This document shows positions 8,717 to 17,529 of a DNA stretch of 64,000 bases, in pieces; position 1 is the first letter of the stretch, and every line of letters begins with the position of its first letter. Under the pieces are notes generated by a model. It was not told where the DNA came from. It worked only from the letters and a program-made list of their open reading frames with translations, and did no database searches. The position numbers and the translations under genes were made by a program. Origin of the DNA: Bog-532 sp963824545 (GTDB lineage: Bacteria; Actinomycetota; Actinomycetes; Streptosporangiales; Streptosporangiaceae); assembly GCA_963824545.1 (NCBI GenBank), contig CAWGPP010000021.1, forward strand, positions 26,633 to 90,632. The letters are read 5' to 3'.

Positions 8717-8846
8717 GACGGCCATGATCCGGGAGCGGAACGACCGGCGGGATGGTGGGCACAGGGGCCCCACCGTCCCGCCGCGCTCGTGGCCGGGCCG
8801 GCCAGGCCGCGCGCACGGACCAGGCCTGCGGAAAGGACCAGCGGAT

Positions 8847-10373
8847 ATGTCGAAGCCCCCCGGGCATGACAGCATGAAGGAGAAGCTGGCGAGGAGGTGG
8901 GACGCGATGGCCGCCAAGAACGAAGCGGTGACCCGCGCGGCCGCGGAACGGCGTCTCGGCTTCGTGATGACCGCGTTCCGGGGCATGCGGCCCAGGGCGA
9001 GCACCGCCGGTGCCTGCACGGCCGCCGACGACGGGATCGACAACCGGGCCATGGTCGGCAGCGTCATGGTGGGCAAGCGCCGCGGCGGCTGGATGCGCTG
9101 GTTCTTCTCCGGGATCTGGCTCGTCTACCTGCTCGCGCCGGTCGTCGGCCTGTTCGGCACGGGGCACGGCCCGCTGTGGATCGCGGGCGGTGTGATACTG
9201 GCGGTCGCCTTCTGCACCATCTACATAACAGTCCTCGCCACCTGGGAACGGTACCCGCAGCGCGCGTACGTTGGCCTGGCCGTGCTTGTCGCGCTGACCG
9301 TGACCGCCTGCCTGGTCTACGGCGGCGACTGGACGTCGATGTGGATCTACGTGTCGGCGGCCACCGGGTTCGTCTTCCCGGGGCGCCGCCGCGCCATGCT
9401 GGCCGTCGTCGCGTGCGGTGCCGGTTACGCGCTGCTGGCCTGGATCGGCCACGTGACCGCGACCCAGTTCCTGCTGGAACTGCTGCCCGTGGTGCTGGTC
9501 GGCTGGGCCATGGTCGGGTTCCGGCTGCAGCTTGTCCTCATGTTCGAGCTGCGCCAGGCGCGGGAAACGGTGGCCAAGCTCGCCGCGAACGAGGAACGGC
9601 TCCGGCTGGCCCGCGACATGCACGACCTGACGGGGCAGTCGCTGTCCCTCATCACGCTGAAGTCCGAGCTGGCCGCCAAGCGGCTGGGCCGCCTGCCGCA
9701 GTCCGCCGAGCTGGACGCGGTCATGAGCGAGGTCAGTGACATCGGCCGGGTCAGCCGGCAGACCCTGCAGGACATCAGGGAAGCCGTGAGCGGTTACCGG
9801 CGGCCGACGCTCGCCGTGGAGATCATCACGGCCCGCACGTCGCTGGAGGCCGCGGGCATCCAGCTCGACGACGACCCGGCCCTGACCCTGCGTTCCGGCA
9901 CCTTCGGCCCGGACGCCGAGGCGGCCCTGGCCTGGTGCCTGCGCGAGGCGGCCACCAACGTGATCCGCCACTCCGGCGCGCGGAACTGCCGGGTCCGCCT
10001 GACGGAACGTTCGGGTGAGATGTCGCTCGAGGTCAGCGACGACGGTCACGGGCTCAGCAGCCAGGCCACCGGACCCGCGGCTGCCCGGGCGGGGAGCGCG
10101 GCGGGCGCCCGGCCGGGTCACGGCTCTGGTCTCGGCCCAGGCCCCCGCGCCGGGCTGGACGCCGGCACGGGCCTGCACGGCATGTCCGAGCGGCTGTCCG
10201 CGGTCGGCGGCCGGTTCTCGGTTGAGCCCGCCGGCCGCGACGGCCGGGGTTTCCGCCTGATCGCCACCGTCCCCCTGACCCCGGCGCCCGCGCAGGCTCC
10301 GGATGCCGCCCAGGCCGGAGCTCGGCCGGAGCCACCCCGGACCGGCCCGGTGGACGCTAACGTGCCGTTGTGA
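8847..10373 (+). CDS. NarL/DesK-type sensor histidine kinase
   Basis: Start ATG 8847 was chosen because GGAAAGGA lies just upstream; an in-frame start at 8724 lacks one. The 508-residue protein has an N-terminal soluble segment, about five membrane helices (roughly residues 85-240), a HisKA_3 dimerisation domain with the phospho-acceptor His in ARDMHDLTGQS, and a HATPase domain (N-box EAATNVIRHSG, G1 DDGHGL, G2 GLHGMSERL). The usual D-x-L-G-H after the His is here D-L-T-G-Q, a variant found in some actinomycete kinases. An Ala/Gly-rich insert interrupts the ATPase domain. It overlaps the response regulator by 4 nt. Confidence 0.9.
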   Translation: MSKPPGHDSMKEKLARRWDAMAAKNEAVTRAAAERRLGFVMTAFRGMRPRASTAGACTAADDGIDNRAMVGSVMVGKRRGGWMRWFFSGIWLVYLLAPVVGLFGTGHGPLWIAGGVILAVAFCTIYITVLATWERYPQRAYVGLAVLVALTVTACLVYGGDWTSMWIYVSAATGFVFPGRRRAMLAVVACGAGYALLAWIGHVTATQFLLELLPVVLVGWAMVGFRLQLVLMFELRQARETVAKLAANEERLRLARDMHDLTGQSLSLITLKSELAAKRLGRLPQSAELDAVMSEVSDIGRVSRQTLQDIREAVSGYRRPTLAVEIITARTSLEAAGIQLDDDPALTLRSGTFGPDAEAALAWCLREAATNVIRHSGARNCRVRLTERSGEMSLEVSDDGHGLSSQATGPAAARAGSAAGARPGHGSGLGPGPRAGLDAGTGLHGMSERLSAVGGRFSVEPAGRDGRGFRLIATVPLTPAPAQAPDAAQAGARPEPPRTGPVDANVPL

Positions 10374-11044
10374 CCGCCAGCGATTCCCGCCCCGGCCCGA
10401 ACCACAGCGACCCGAAACCTGGCGCCGAGGAGCCGCGTGTCATCCGCCTGCTCCTGGCCGACGACCAGACCCTCATCCGTGAGGCGCTCGCCGCGTTGCT
10501 GTCCTTCGAGCCGGACATGGAGGTCGTGGCGCAGGTCGGCCGGGGAGACCAGGTGGTCAGGGCGGCCGCCGAGCACGACGTCGACGTGGCCCTGCTGGAC
10601 ATCGAGATGCCGGGGATGGACGGCCTCGCCGCCGCGGGCCAGTTGCACCGCGCCCAGCCCGGCGTGAAGATCGTGATCCTGACGACGTTCGGCCGCCCGG
10701 GTTTCCTGCGCCGCGCGATGGAGTCGGGCGTGTCCGCGTTCATCGTCAAGGACTCGCCGCCGGACCGGCTGGCCACCGCGGTGCGCCGGGCGCTGGCGGG
10801 GGAGCGGGTCATCGACCCCGACCTGGCCGCCGCCGCGCTGGCCGAAGGCATCAACCCGCTGACCCCGCGGGAGCGGGACGTGCTCGCGGCGTCCGCCGAC
10901 GGCTCGGTCATCGCCGACATCGCCGGCAAGCTCTACCTGTCCGAGGGGACGGTACGCAATTACCTGTCGGCCTGCATCCAGAAGACCGGCGCCCGCAACC
11001 GCAGCGAAGCCCTGCACATCGCCGAGGAACGCGGCTGGCTGTGA
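10370..11044 (+). CDS. LuxR/NarL-family response regulator
   Basis: GTG at 10370 overlaps the kinase stop (GTGA). After a ~25-residue leader, the receiver domain shows the acidic pocket (LLLADDQ), the phospho-acceptor Asp in ALLDIEMPGMDG, the Thr in ILTTFGR and the Lys in FIVKDS. The C-terminal LuxR helix-turn-helix begins LTPRERDVLAA and ends in the SEGTVRNYLSACIQKT recognition region. It probably regulates this ABC-2 exporter operon in response to the cognate kinase. Confidence 0.92.
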   Translation: MTASDSRPGPNHSDPKPGAEEPRVIRLLLADDQTLIREALAALLSFEPDMEVVAQVGRGDQVVRAAAEHDVDVALLDIEMPGMDGLAAAGQLHRAQPGVKIVILTTFGRPGFLRRAMESGVSAFIVKDSPPDRLATAVRRALAGERVIDPDLAAAALAEGINPLTPRERDVLAASADGSVIADIAGKLYLSEGTVRNYLSACIQKTGARNRSEALHIAEERGWL

Positions 11045-11089
11045 GCCGCCGCCCGCCCGGGCTGTGACGAGCCCGCCGCCCCGGGGCCG

Positions 11090-11170
11090 TGACCTGCCGC
11101 CCGCCCAGGGCTGTGACCTGCCGCCCGCAACCCCGGGCTGTGACCGGCCCACCCCGGGCTGGGCTGCTCG
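11090..11170. repeat. GGGCTGTGACC-type tandem repeats
   Basis: Imperfect repeats of a CCCGGGCTGTGACCTGCCGCC-like unit fill the gap between the response regulator and the tricorn gene. They are GC-rich and non-coding; no function inferred. Confidence 0.5.
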
Positions 11171-11209
11171 TACCAGGCCCACCCCATCCGCGGGCCATAC
11201 CATGAGCCG

Positions 11210-14200
11210 GTGACTTCCGTCGGCTATCTTCGCTATCCGCACATTCAGGGTGACCTGCTGACGTTCGTCGCCGACAACGACGTTCTGGCTGGCGCCCGCT
11301 TCCGGCGGCCGCGCGTGGCGGCTGTCCGCCGAAGGCGCGTCGGTGAGCTGCCCGCGGCTGTCCCCGGACGGTGCCGCGGTGGCCTGGACGACCACGCGCG
11401 ATGCCGCCAGCGAAGTTTACGTGGCCAGCACCGACGGCACCGGCTACCGCCGGCTCACCTGGTGGGGAGACGGCCGGACCAGCGTCACCGGCTGGAACGC
11501 CGACGGCGAGATCCTCGCGATCAGCGCCACCGGGCAGCCCGCCTCGTTCCTGACCTGGGCGCACGCCGTCCCGGTCAACGGCGCGCCGCCGCGCCGGCTG
11601 GAGTTCGGGCCGGCCGGCGACATCGCGGCCCGCGGCCCGGTGACGGTCCTGCTGACCAGCGCGCAGCACGAACCGGCGCACTGGAAACGCTACCGCGGCG
11701 GCACGGCGGGACGGCTGTGGGTGCGGGACGGTGCGGCCGCCTCCTTCACCCGCATCCTCCCCGGCCTGGCCGGGCAGGTCAGCAGCCCCATGCTGGCCGG
11801 CGGCCGGATCGTGTTCCTGTCCGACCACGAGGGCACGGGGAACCTCTACTCGTGCGCGCTGGACGGATCCGGGCTGCGCCGGCATACCGATCACGACGGC
11901 TTCTACGCCCGCAACCCCAGCACCGACGGCACCCGCATCGTGTACCACGTGGCCGGGGAGATCTGGTTGCTGGACGACCTGGCGGCCGAATCGCGCCGCG
12001 TCGCGCTGACGTCAGGTTCGCCGTCGGCGGCCCGCGTCCCGCGGCTGATCTCGGCCGCCGATCATCTCGGCTCGCTGTGCTGCGACCGCACCGGGCAGGC
12101 CTCGGTGGTCGAGGTCCGCGGCACCGTGCACTGGCTCACCCACCGTGACGGCCCGGCCCGGGCGCTGGCCGTGGACCCGGCCGCGCGGGCCCGGCTGCCC
12201 GTCGTTCTCGGCCCGCCAGAAGGTACGCCCAGCGGCTCCGGGGAGTCCGGCGGCCCCGCCGGACGCGCCGGGGCGGCCTGGATCAGCGACGCTACCGGGC
12301 AAGACTCGCTGGTGGTAGCCGTCTCCGCCGGTCCCGGAGCCGCGCCAGGCGACGCGGACGGAGCTGAGGACGAGAACGGAGCTGAGGACGAGAACGGAGC
12401 TGCGGACGGGGACGGAGATGCGCACGGGGACGGCGCGGATGAGGCCGCTCCCGACGACGGCATCGCGCGGGACACCATAACGCTCGCCGACGGACGGCTG
12501 GGCAGCGTGGCCGGACTGTCCGCGGCCCCGGACGGGACGGCGGTCGCGGCCGCCGCCACCGACGGCCGGGTGTTCCTGGTCGAGATCGGTTCCGGCGACG
12601 TGACCGAGCTGGCCGCCTCCGACGACGGGCCCGCCGACGGCCTGTCCTGGTCGCCCGATTCGGCGTGGCTGGCCTGGTCCCAGCCGGGGCCGCAGCCGCT
12701 ACGCCGGATCCGCATCGCCCGCCGCAGCGACGCCGAGGTGTACGACGTGACCGACGGCCGGTTCACCGACACCAACCCGGTCTTCACCGCGGACGGCCGT
12801 TTCCTGGCCTTCCTGTCACTGCGCAGCTTCGATCCGGTCTACGACGCGCATTTCTTCGACCTGTCGTTCCCGTTCGGCAGCCGGCCGTACCTGGTCCCGC
12901 TCGCGGCCGCCACCGCATCGCCGTTCGCCCCGCTGCCGCAGGGGCGTCCGGTGGACCCCGGGGCCGGGAAAGACGACGATCAGGAAGATTCTGAACGGGC
13001 TGCGGTCCGCGTCGACCCGGGTGGCCTCGCGGATCGCGTGGTGCGGGTCCCGGTCCCGGAGGCGAGGTACTCCTCGCTGCAGCCGGTCAAGGGCGGCCTC
13101 GCCTGGCTGCGCGAGCCGGTGTCCGGGGTCCTCGGGGAAAATGCCGCCGACCCCTACGACGACGGCCCCCGCGCGGTGCTCGAGCGCTTCGACCTGGTGC
13201 GGCGCAAGGTCACCGAACTGGTGGACGAGCTGGACTGGTTCACCGCCAGCGGTGACGGCACCCGCCTCGTGGTGGGCGACGGCGACGACGTCCGCGTCCT
13301 GACCTCCGAACGGAAGCAGGACAGCGACGACGACGGCGACGACCTCAGCGTCGACCTGTCCCTGGCGCGTTTCGTGGCTGACCCGGCCGCGCTGTGGCGG
13401 CACGCGTACGACGAGGCGGGCCGGCTGATGCGCCGCGACTTCTGGGTGGCCGACATGTGCGGTGTGGACTGGGATGGCGTGCTGGCGGAATACCGCCCGT
13501 TGCTGGACCGGATCAGCGGCGCCAGCGACTTCGCGGACCTGCTGTGGGAGGTGTTCGGCGAGCTGGGCACGTCGCACGCCTACGTCGTCCAGGCGAACGA
13601 AGGGACGAGTCCGCGGCGCGGCGGCCGCGCGGCCCGGGTCGGGCTGCTCGGCGCCGATATCGCGCGGGACGCCGACGGCCGCTGGCGGGTGACCCGCGTG
13701 CTGCCCGGTGAATCCTCCGACCCGAAGGCGCTGTCCCCGCTCGCCGCCCCCGGGGTCGGGGTCGCCCCCGGGGACGAACTGCTGGCGGTGGACGGGCAGC
13801 CGCTCGATCCGGTGGCCGGCCCGGGGCCCCGGCTCGCCGGGGCCGCGGGCAAGCCGGCCGAGCTGACCGTCCGCCGCGGCACCGGGCGCCCGCGGCGCGT
13901 CGTCGTCACGCCGCTGCGCGACGACCGGCGGCTGCGTTACCAGGACTGGGTGAACGGCCGCCGGGCGCTGGTCCGCACGCTGGGCGAGGGCCGGCTGGGC
14001 TACCTGCACATCCCGGACATGATGGGTGAGGGCTGGGCCCATTTCCACCGTGACCTGCGCACCGAAATGCGCCACGACGGGCTCATCATGGACGCGCGCG
14101 GCAACCGCGGCGGGCACGTCTCCCAGCTCATCGTGGAAAAGCTGGCGCGGCGGGTCATCGCCTGGGACATGCCCCGCGCCATGCTGCCGGAGACGTACCC

Positions 14201-14627
14201 GATGGACGCGCCGCGCGGCCCGCTGACCGCGCTCGCCGACGAGTTCGCCGGGTCGGACGGCGACATCGTCACCGCGGCCATCCGCACCCTCGGGCTCGGC
14301 CCGGTCGTCGGCACCCGCACCTGGGGTGGCGTGATCGGCATCGAGGGCATGCCCGGGCATGAGCTGGTGGACGGGACGCGGATGACCGTTCCCCGCTTCG
14401 CGTACTGGTTCAATGAGTACGGCTGGAACGTGGAGAACCACGGCGTCGACCCCGACATCGAGGTGCTCATCTCCCCGGACGACTGGGCCGCGGGCCGGGA
14501 CCCGCAGCTGGAGACCGCGGTGCGGCTGACCCTGGAGGCGCTGGCCGCGCGGCCGCCCGTGGTGCCGCCGGACCGCTCGACCCGCCCGGTCAAGGCGCGC
14601 CCGCCGCTCCCGCCCCGCTCCTCCTGA
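11210..14627 (+). CDS. Tricorn protease (S41 family), split by an apparent +1 frameshift
   Basis: A cytosolic serine protease that trims peptides, probably downstream of the proteasome. Order: N-terminal propellers (repeats such as RLSPDGAAVAW, LSWSPDSAWLAW), a C1 segment with the catalytic Ser-His pair (LGTSHAYVV), a PDZ domain (GVAPGDELLAVDGQPL), and the C2 core with DARGNRGG, the nucleophile Ser in FAGSDGDIV, and the Glu in NVENHGVDPD. An Asp/Glu/Gly-rich insert sits at about 12334-12465. The first 25 codons (YLRYPHIQGDLLTFVADNDV) are in a different frame from the rest: deleting one base at 11283-11285 joins them into WLAPASGGRAWRLSAEG, exactly the family sequence. As written, translation could only use the GTG at 11343. 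Family certain, integrity uncertain. Confidence 0.85.
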
Positions 14628-14734
14628 CGCCGCGTCCCCCCGGGCCGCCCGTTCTGAAGCCGCCCGGGGCCGCGAACCCGCGGCCCGGGCCGCCCGGGTG
14701 CTGGGCCGCCTGGGTGCTGGGCCACCCGGGGCCG

Positions 14735-15949
14735 TCAGGCCTTGGCGAGCAGGTCGCGGCCGTGCTTGCGCAGCTCTTCGACGGAGGTCACGCCGAGCAG
14801 CTGCATGGTCCGGGTGAACTCCGTGGCCAGCAGCTCCAGCGTGCGGTCCACGCCCGCTTCGCCGGCCGCCATCAGCCCGTACAGGTAGGCGCGCCCGATC
14901 AGGCCCGCGTCCGCGCCCAGCGCCAGCGCCACCACCAGGTCGGCGCCATGCCGGATGCCGGAGTCCACCAGCACGGCCGGGCCGTCGCCCACCGCCGCGC
15001 GGACCTCCTCGACGAGGTCGATCGGCGCGATCGCGCGATCCAGCTGCCGGCCGCCGTGATTGGACAGCTGGATGCCGTCGGCGCCGGCGTCCACCGCCCG
15101 GCGCGCGTCGGCGCCGCCGAGCGGGCCCTTGACGATGAGCTTGCCGGGCCAGTGCGCGCGCAGCACCGCGATGTCGTCAAAGGTGATGCTCGAGCTGAAC
15201 TGCCCGATGCTTTCCGCCACGGTGCTGGCCCGATGGCCGGGCGGGAAGTTCGCGAACGTGATCGCGGGGTTGCGCAGCATCCGCACCCAGTACGCGGGGC
15301 GGCTGCCGATGCTGGCGATCGTGCTCACGGTCAGCTCGGGCGGGATGACCAGCCCGTTGCGGATGTCGCGGCTGCGGTTGCCGGTGACGGTGGTGTCAAC
15401 GGTCACCGCGAGCACGCGGTATCCGCTGGCCGCCGCGCGCTGGACCAGGTCCTGGGTCAGCCCGCGGTCCTTGAACACGTACAGCTGGAACCAGATGTCG
15501 TCCTGGCCGGACGCGCGGGCCGCCGCTGCCAGGTCCTCGATCGAGGTGGTCGACATGGTCGACAGCGTGTACGGCAGGCTCCGGCGGCCAGCCGCCCGCG
15601 CGACGGCGACCTCCCCATCCGGGTGCATCATCCGCGTGCAGCCGGTGGGTGCCATGGCGAGCGGCATGGAGAGCGCCCGGCCGAACAATTGTGTGCCAGT
15701 GTCCACGCCGGCCACGTCGACCAGCTCGTTGGGCCGGAACCGCCACCCCCGGAACGCGCGGGCGTTGCCGGCCATGCTCAGCTCGTCGTCGGCGGCGCCG
15801 TCGACATAGTCGAAGACCGGCCGGGGGATCAGCAGCCGGGCACTCCGCCGCAGATCAGCGACGTTGTGACAGCGGGCGAGCCGCCTCTTGATGACATCGA
15901 TCTCGACCGGTTTCATCCGGATGAGCTGGCGGATCTCCCCGATGTTCAT
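14735..15949 (-). CDS. FMN-dependent alpha-hydroxy-acid dehydrogenase (lactate dehydrogenase/LldD-like)
   Basis: A 404-residue TIM-barrel flavoenzyme. The N-terminus has ARRLIPRPVFDYVDGAADDE-type features. The FMN-binding segment LAMAPTGCTRMMHPDGE, the Tyr in WFQLYVFKDR, the Lys in KLIVKGPLGG and the catalytic His-Arg block SNHGGRQLD are all present, as is the C-terminal FMN-phosphate loop DSGIRHGADLVVALALGA. The family oxidises L-lactate, glycolate or similar 2-hydroxy acids to 2-oxo acids. Actinobacterial members of this length also include the mycofactocin-associated type, so the substrate is uncertain. It is convergent with the tricorn gene. Confidence 0.88.
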   Translation of the reverse strand: MNIGEIRQLIRMKPVEIDVIKRRLARCHNVADLRRSARLLIPRPVFDYVDGAADDELSMAGNARAFRGWRFRPNELVDVAGVDTGTQLFGRALSMPLAMAPTGCTRMMHPDGEVAVARAAGRRSLPYTLSTMSTTSIEDLAAAARASGQDDIWFQLYVFKDRGLTQDLVQRAAASGYRVLAVTVDTTVTGNRSRDIRNGLVIPPELTVSTIASIGSRPAYWVRMLRNPAITFANFPPGHRASTVAESIGQFSSSITFDDIAVLRAHWPGKLIVKGPLGGADARRAVDAGADGIQLSNHGGRQLDRAIAPIDLVEEVRAAVGDGPAVLVDSGIRHGADLVVALALGADAGLIGRAYLYGLMAAGEAGVDRTLELLATEFTRTMQLLGVTSVEELRKHGRDLLAKA

Positions 15950-16073
15950 GGTCAGAAATTTACCGTTTCCGGCCCCCTGGGCAAACCCGGCCGACCCGGA
16001 AGGGCGGCTCTCCTGCCCCGGCGCCGCCCAGCCAGCGTTCCGGCACCTGCATTAATGCGCCCTGCCCTGGTCT

Positions 16074-16303
16074 GGCTTATCCGGGGCCGGCTCCGGGCCT
16101 GCCCTGCCTGGCTTATCCGGGGGCCCGCGCCTTCCGCGGGCCTGCCGTGCCCTGCCCTGGCTTATCCGGGGCCACGCTCCTTCCGCGGCCTGCCCTGCCT
16201 GGCCTGGCTTATCCGGGGCCGGCTCCGGGCCTGCCCTGCCTGGCTTATCCGGGGGGCCCGCGCCTTCCGCGGGCCTGCCGTGCCCTGCCCTGGCTTATCC
16301 GGG
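16074..16303. repeat. GGCTTATCCGGGG repeat block with a ~97-bp duplication
   Basis: GGCTTATCCGGG occurs six times between 16074 and 16303. A longer unit, 16074-16170, is repeated almost exactly at 16206-16303, where the second copy carries one extra G. This is part of a 918-bp gene-free stretch (15950-16867) upstream of the dehydrogenase gene. Confidence 0.75.
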
Positions 16304-16541
16304 GGCCTGCCCCCTCCGCTGACGCCCTGCCCGGCCGCCTATCCAGCGTGCCGCCCTTCCGTTAATTCATTAAACCAATCGGAAATATAGCTTTATGGCT
16401 ATGCGGTGTTCTGCGAAAGGGATCTGATGTCACGTCGAATTGCACCACTGCGATCTGGGCACCGGATACGGCCCGGACGACTGGCCGGCCGCCTTCTCCG
16501 CCATGCCCCTCGATGAGCCGATGCGCTCCCAGCGCCAGGAT

Positions 16542-16758
16542 CGCCTCGCCCGCCCGCATCCCCGCCCGGCCGCCCCGCCGCCGGTCTCCCCGCCCCGCGG
16601 CTCATTCCGCCCGTTCGCCTGACACGGGCCGTTCCATCTGGCCCATCTGGCCCCTTCCGCCTCGCCCGCCCGCATCTCCGCCCGGCCGCCCCGCCGGTGT
16701 CCCCGCCTCGCGGCTCATTCCGCCCGTTCGCCTGACACGGGCCGTTCCATCTGGCCCC
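16542..16758. repeat. ~105-bp direct repeat, two copies
   Basis: About 16542-16646 and 16656-16758 are near-identical, sharing GCCCGCCCGCAT and CCTGACACGGGCCGTTCCAT. They are non-coding, in the same 918-bp gap, and run into the dispersed palindrome at 16777. Confidence 0.75.
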
Positions 16759-16776
16759 TTCCGCCCCGGCCCCGCT

Positions 16777-16822
16777 CTAGGGCAGACTTTTGGGCAGTAT
16801 GTGCTAAAACTCTGCCCGTAGT
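16777..16822 (+). repeat. Dispersed 49-bp palindrome, copy A (degenerate)
   Basis: The element reads GGGCAGACTTTTGGGCA, GTATG, then TGCTAAAACTCTGCCCG, an imperfect inverted repeat matching the copies at 42362 and 56063. It shares their GTA(G/A)...GGGAAT right flank. It lies 46 bp beyond the stop of the minus-strand DUF1810 gene. Confidence 0.8.
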
Positions 16823-16867
16823 GGGGAATGGGGCCCGGGGCGAGGTAAGGCGTGTTTCAGAAGTGAG

Positions 16868-17308
16868 CTATGAGGCTGGTGCGCCCAGGATCCGGTCGGT
16901 GGCCGGGTCCGGCTCGCCGCCGAAGTACGCGTCGAGCATGGCGGCGAACGAGGCGCCGGCGGGAGCCGCCCGCGCGAACAACGTCATCGAGGACCGGAGT
17001 TTCTGGGCGTCGAGGCCGCCGAAGACCCGGGCCGCGTCGTGCTCGGTGGCCTGCTGGAGAATCCGGGTGCATTCGGTTAGCCGCGGGCCGAGAACCGGAT
17101 GCGCCAGGTACGCCCGGGCCTCCGCCAGCGAGGAGATCGCGAACCGTCTCGACGTCGGGCTGTGCCCGAGCCCGGCGATCTGCGGGAAGACGAACCACAT
17201 CCAGTGGCTCTGCTTGCGCCCGCGCCGGAGTTCGGCGACCGCCCGGTCGTAGGTGCCGCCCGCGTTCTGGGCCGCCACGAAACGCTCCAGATCGTAGGGG
17301 TCGTCCAT
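16868..17308 (-). CDS. DUF1810 family protein
   Basis: A 146-residue soluble protein with the family landmarks DPYDLERFVAAQ at the N-terminus, KQSHWMWFVFPQIAGLG, the FAISSLAEARAYLAHPVLGPRL block, and the SSMTLF...FAAMLDAYFGGEPD C-terminus. DUF1810 proteins are small, widespread and of unknown function. The ATG at 17308 is the natural start. Downstream (toward 16822) lies dispersed palindrome copy A. Confidence 0.9.
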   Translation of the reverse strand: MDDPYDLERFVAAQNAGGTYDRAVAELRRGRKQSHWMWFVFPQIAGLGHSPTSRRFAISSLAEARAYLAHPVLGPRLTECTRILQQATEHDAARVFGGLDAQKLRSSMTLFARAAPAGASFAAMLDAYFGGEPDPATDRILGAPAS

Positions 17309-17332
17309 CGTCTGCTCCGTTCAGTAGCCTGA

Positions 17333-17400
17333 TCGGCCCGGCGCGGGCGGCCAGTCGGCCCGGCGCGGGCGGCCAGTCGGCCCGGCGCGGGCGGCCAGCC
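17333..17400. repeat. 22-bp tandem repeat, three copies
   Basis: CGGCCCGGCGCGGGCGGCCAGT is repeated head to tail about three times in the 220-bp gap between the DUF1810 gene and katG. Non-coding. Confidence 0.8.
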
Positions 17401-17529
17401 GGGGGAGCGGGGCTAACAGGTCAGGCAGGCGCCCATTTCGGCCGGCCTGATCGAAGGCACCTCCGTTCCGTTCCTTCCCGTCCCCGGACGACGCCCAGGC
17501 CGGCGTGGGCCGGCCTGGACGCCTCGATC

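Noticed and set aside
14714..16390. Long plus-strand open frame opposite the lactate dehydrogenase gene
   Set aside because: Shadow frame; its end runs through the GGCTTATCCGGGG repeats and its composition is non-protein-like.
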